Made by a program: the position numbers and the translations under genes
Shown: piece after piece, positions 61,000-64,000 of the stretch
Layout of the letters: the number at the start of each line of letters is the position of its first letter
Numbering within the stretch: the first letter of the stretch is position 1
Assembly: GCA_017654935.2 (NCBI GenBank)
Contig: CM065713.1
Span: 15,828,447 to 15,892,446 of the forward strand
Origin: Phymorhynchus buccinoides
Taxonomy: Eukaryota > Mollusca > Gastropoda > Neogastropoda > Raphitomidae
Length of the DNA: 64,000 bases
Direction of reading: 5' to 3'
The notes under the pieces: model-generated
The model's input: only the letters and a program-made list of their open reading frames with translations
What the model was told of the DNA's origin: nothing
Databases searched by the model: none

Positions 61000-61590
61000 A
61001 CACATATATCAGCAACAAATAAAAACAGGATCAGGGCTCCCAGGGACCCCCATTTGGGGGTCTATGAAGCACTAAAATTCTCAAGGACCCTCTAAAAGAA
61101 TGTGCAGGGGGTCCCAGGGATGCACTAGAAAAATTATTTTTAGCATTCACAATGCTACTGGAATCCCGCTCCTAAGATCATCTATGCTGTAAAAGAAGGA
61201 ATCCCTGGGACCCCTTGTTTTGCGGGACGATTGGGAGCCCTGATGATCGAAACTTAAACCAAAAAACGAAGATTTAATACCAAAAAAAAACAAAAATCAC
61301 ACACACATAAAACAGTTTCGGGTCCAATCCGTGTTTTTTTAAAAAGTTTAGTCATGACGTTTCGGGTCCAATCCGGGTTTTTTTAATTTAGTCATGACGT
61401 TTCGGGTCAGCCAACCTGTTTTATTAAATTACTTGAAAAACTGGTTGGACCCGAAACGTTGTGACCGTGTTCACAGAAAACACAGTCAAGACGTTTCAGG
61501 CCCAACCCACTTTCTAGCAACTAAAAATGGACATGACATAGTGACATACTGTAAGGACAAACTGTGATGCAATGATAAAATTGACGATGG
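61000..61590. other. Intergenic with inverted GTTTCGGGTCC repeats
   Basis: ACGTTTCGGGTCCAATCC occurs twice directly (61311-61370), once as a variant (61398), and once inverted (GGTTGGACCCGAAACGTTGT at about 61443). CAGGGAC-type duplications occur at 61030-61230. No gene. Confidence 0.6.
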
Positions 61591-61786
61591 ACAGTGACAT
61601 CACTTAAACATAAAAATATGACAAATAACATGTATCATCATTTTCTTTTTAGCGAATTCAAATGGGAAAATACACAAACTGCAATGCAAAAACAAAAAAA
61701 GCACACACAAAACAAAGGAAAGAAAAGAAAAAAAAAGAAAACGGAAGAAAAAACAAGCCACCGTTTGTCCATCATGCACAATGCAT

Positions 61787-62500
61787 GCTATGTGTATGCG
61801 TACATACATGCAGAGATTCCGCGTGGAAACCTGTGGACAATCCGTAAACAAGAAAGAAAGGAAAAGATTTGCGCAAGTGTCCGTAGTTCTCCATATCCAT
61901 AAATGTTTACCCTTCTTTCTTTTTACTTACCGTATTGTACGGACTACAAGGCGATACTTTTTACCAAGACTGAGACCCCTGCCTTATAATGTGACTGATA
62001 ATATACACAGCATACTTTTCTGCCGCATTCTGGCTTCATAAAGTTTGGCCCACTCTAGCCACTTACCCTTCCTTTTTCCTGCCTGCTTCTCATCTGAGCC
62101 AGCACCACTGCTGTTCTAATTTTAAACTCGCTACCTATGCCACCAGAGAGAGAGAGAGACTGTTATCTCTATCCAGCCAGTAAGGGAGAGGTAACTAAAA
62201 GGTCAGAAAGGCCTTGAAGGCAGCAGGAGAAAAAAAAAGGGAGAGGTCTATTTTTGGCAGGCTCACTGCTGCTGGAAAATGGGAAAGCTTAGGGCCTAGG
62301 CAGTGAAATCTGGGTCTAACTTTCTGATGCTGAGAATGTGAGCTGTGCATAGTAAGAAACTATAACAACAAAATCTGAATGTTGTGTAAAATTTGGGGGT
62401 TGCGCCTTATAATCAGGTGCGCCTTGTATTCCATAAAATACGGTATTTATGGGTTTCCGTACGGAACTTACGCGTCTAATGTGAACCCACCCTTATAATA
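61787..62500. mobile_element. GTTTCCGTACGG-type MITE with nested TA element
   Basis: The outer element matches 16690-16890. A nested element from about 61931 to 62445 has ends CCGTATTGTACGGACTACAA and CTTGTATTCCATAAAATACG with TA on both sides; the 16.8-kb copy shows the uninterrupted sequence. Confidence 0.7.
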
Positions 62501-62562
62501 TTGGGGAAAACAAGCTGTCCATTCTCAACATTTTCACAAATTACCACATTCACAGATGAACA

Positions 62563-63228
62563 TTAACCCTCTGGGCACGATGAGCCCCGATCGGGGCTCC
62601 CCCGGACGAGTACGATGGGCCACGATCGTGGCTCAGTTCGGCTCATTCATATTTTGCGCTGAACTTTGGCTAAGCGAATAAGCGAATACAGCTAACCAAT
62701 CAGAAAGCTTGTAGCACTCGTACGACTTCCTGCTGTCTGAATCTAGCCATTTTATGATCAGTTTGCATTTGTTTGTGTGAAAATGAGTGATAAAAGTAGT
62801 GATTGTGAGGATGAGGATGAGTATGTTGCCGATAGCTACTCTGATGCAGACTAGGAAGGTAATTAGGCTTGTATTCGTGTTGCAAAGTGAAGGAAAAGGG
62901 TTAGACTGCATGGTTTTGTGATGTCTGACACGAGTAGCAGTGACAGATCATCGTCGGATGGGGTGGGGGTGGGGTTAGCTGCAGCCACAGTGAAAGTGCT
63001 TTACTGGATTACTGCTGTCACCATATTCAAGGCAAGTTGTTTTCTTTACTTTCATTGCAAAATTCAAGCTTTCTTCTTTCTAAACGTGTATAGGTTTCCC
63101 AGTCAAATGTTTGTATGAGAGATGAAAAGTGAAAATAAGAAGTACCGGTTGACGTTTCTGCAGTCTTCAATTTTACGCCTGTCTTTTAGCTTACGTTTTT
63201 AACTTTTACGTCGCGCCCAGAGGATTAA
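62563..63228 (+). mobile_element. TTAA-flanked element (CCTCTGGGC ends) with acidic transposase start
   Basis: TTAA CCCTCTGGGCACGATG and CGTCGCGCCCAGAGGA TTAA. Inside, an ATG opens SDKSSDCEDEDEYVADSYSD before a stop, an acidic N-terminus of the type seen in piggyBac transposases; a second start, MSDTSSSDRSSSDG, follows. The catalytic part is absent, so this is an internal-deletion derivative. Confidence 0.72.
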
Positions 63229-63258
63229 GGACTGCCTGGGGCAAGTGACTCTGTCTAC

Positions 63259-63620
63259 CAGCCGCCGTGGTGTAGTGGTTAGCGACGCTGGGAGGTCTTG
63301 GGTTCGAATCCCATCAGAGGCGAGGTTTTTTTTTCGGTCCTGGACCGACTCCTACCCAGAGTGAGTGGCTATGGGCTCAATGGGAAGACTGAAACCACAC
63401 AGTCGAGTTTCATCCACTTAACGGATGCGATTCTGAGAGTGTTGCTCTAATTGCATGACCAACACTGCAGGTGTCTGTAGTTCTCGGGCCTGGTTAACGC
63501 TGGGATATCATTATGAAAGGAAGCATAGAATACAGCCCTGCCATGCAGTCTCAGACCGATACGGAACTCCATAGCATCATCATCATCGGCCTCATTTTCC
63601 ATCAATCATAAAAAAAAAAT
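63259..63620 (+). mobile_element. tRNA-derived SINE
   Basis: The head GCCGCCGTGGTGTAGTGGTTAG holds an A box, and GGTTCGAATCCCA is a perfect B box. The body includes CGGTCCTGGACCGACTCC and the element ends near a (CAT)n run. The cloverleaf is incomplete, so it is not a working tRNA gene. Confidence 0.8.
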
Positions 63621-63624
63621 TTAA

Positions 63625-64000
63625 AGGTCTCAAATTCTGTGGCTTTGCATGCCCTGCTCTCATGGTGACCTCAGTTTCGGTTTCCAATCCAGTCTATGCC
63701 TTGGTGCATTCGGGTCAAAGTCATGGGGATCAGTGTGTTCTGGGGAGCTGTCGGTGGATGGTCGTGGTGGCGCCCTCGGAGGAGGACCTGCTTCTGAGCT
63801 GGCTCCGCGACTAAGAGAATAGTGTCGTCAGTAGGGGGCTTAGTAGGTGGTGTCCTGAACAGGCTCCACTGAACTCCACCGAAGTGACTCAGCAGAAGTG
63901 CAGCGTCTCCTCGTTTGGTTGCCTCCTGACGGCCTAACATAGATTATCTCCCCTTGGACTGCTGGTCTCGGTTTCTGTGACTTGAACAAACCCGGGAGTA
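63625..64000. other. Unclassified, GC-richer stretch
   Basis: A 90-codon minus-strand frame has no recognisable domain; probably repeat-derived. Confidence 0.35.

Noticed and set aside
63259..63330. tRNA gene
   Set aside because: A and B boxes are present, but the acceptor stem does not close and the sequence runs into a SINE body.

Overview
The window is animal nuclear DNA. It has spliced genes with consistent intron phases, tRNA-derived SINEs, LINE 3' ends, many DNA transposons and MITEs, long GA/CA microsatellites and a short interstitial TTAGGG-type tract. Gene content (a TLCD5/TMEM136 orthologue and a probable RIIa-like docking-domain protein) and the very high MITE and simple-repeat load suit a lophotrochozoan, probably a mollusc and perhaps a gastropod. 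That placement is inference; nothing here fixes the species. No operon, CRISPR array or prokaryotic signal was seen.

Layout. (1) 2.8-24.8 kb, minus strand: one eight-exon gene of about 1213 codons. It has an N-terminal RIIa/D-D-like helix pair, scattered CxxC knuckles and a large Pro/Ser-rich exon with an in-frame 129-bp repeat. Its introns are packed with SINEs, TTAA-flanked MITEs, pogo-like MITEs, a 45-bp satellite inside a foldback-type element, and microsatellites. (2) 25032-31014: a complete foldback-type MULE DNA transposon. It has an exact 8-bp target-site duplication, terminal inverted repeats built of about 24-bp tandem units (about 2.2 kb left, about 0.4 kb right), and a three-exon gene encoding FLYWCH zinc finger, MULE DDE transposase and C-terminal RING finger. 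One frameshift lies immediately after the catalytic Glu codon. The left end lies about 190 bp upstream of the first gene's ATG. (3) 31-36 kb: dispersed repeats, a telomere-like tract, a minisatellite and an inverted copy of a TLCD5 exon. (4) 36.1-44.5 kb, plus strand: TLCD5/TMEM136, four coding exons, 418 aa. (5) 44.5-60.8 kb: no convincing gene. It holds nested repeats, including a TTAA-flanked element whose empty site is present at position 1104, a 64-bp satellite, a 40-bp satellite with CRE-like motifs, SINEs and a 340-bp GA tract. (6) 60861-60996: a possible last exon of an unrecognised membrane protein on the minus strand, followed by more MITEs and a tRNA-derived SINE to the window end.

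The main theme is transposon biology. At least seven TTAA-flanked (piggyBac-type target) families, several CAGT..ACTG/TA (pogo-type) families and two foldback-type elements are nested in one another, and several insertions can be dated relative to each other from the sequence alone. The FLYWCH-MULE-RING foldback element is the most novel-looking system in the window.
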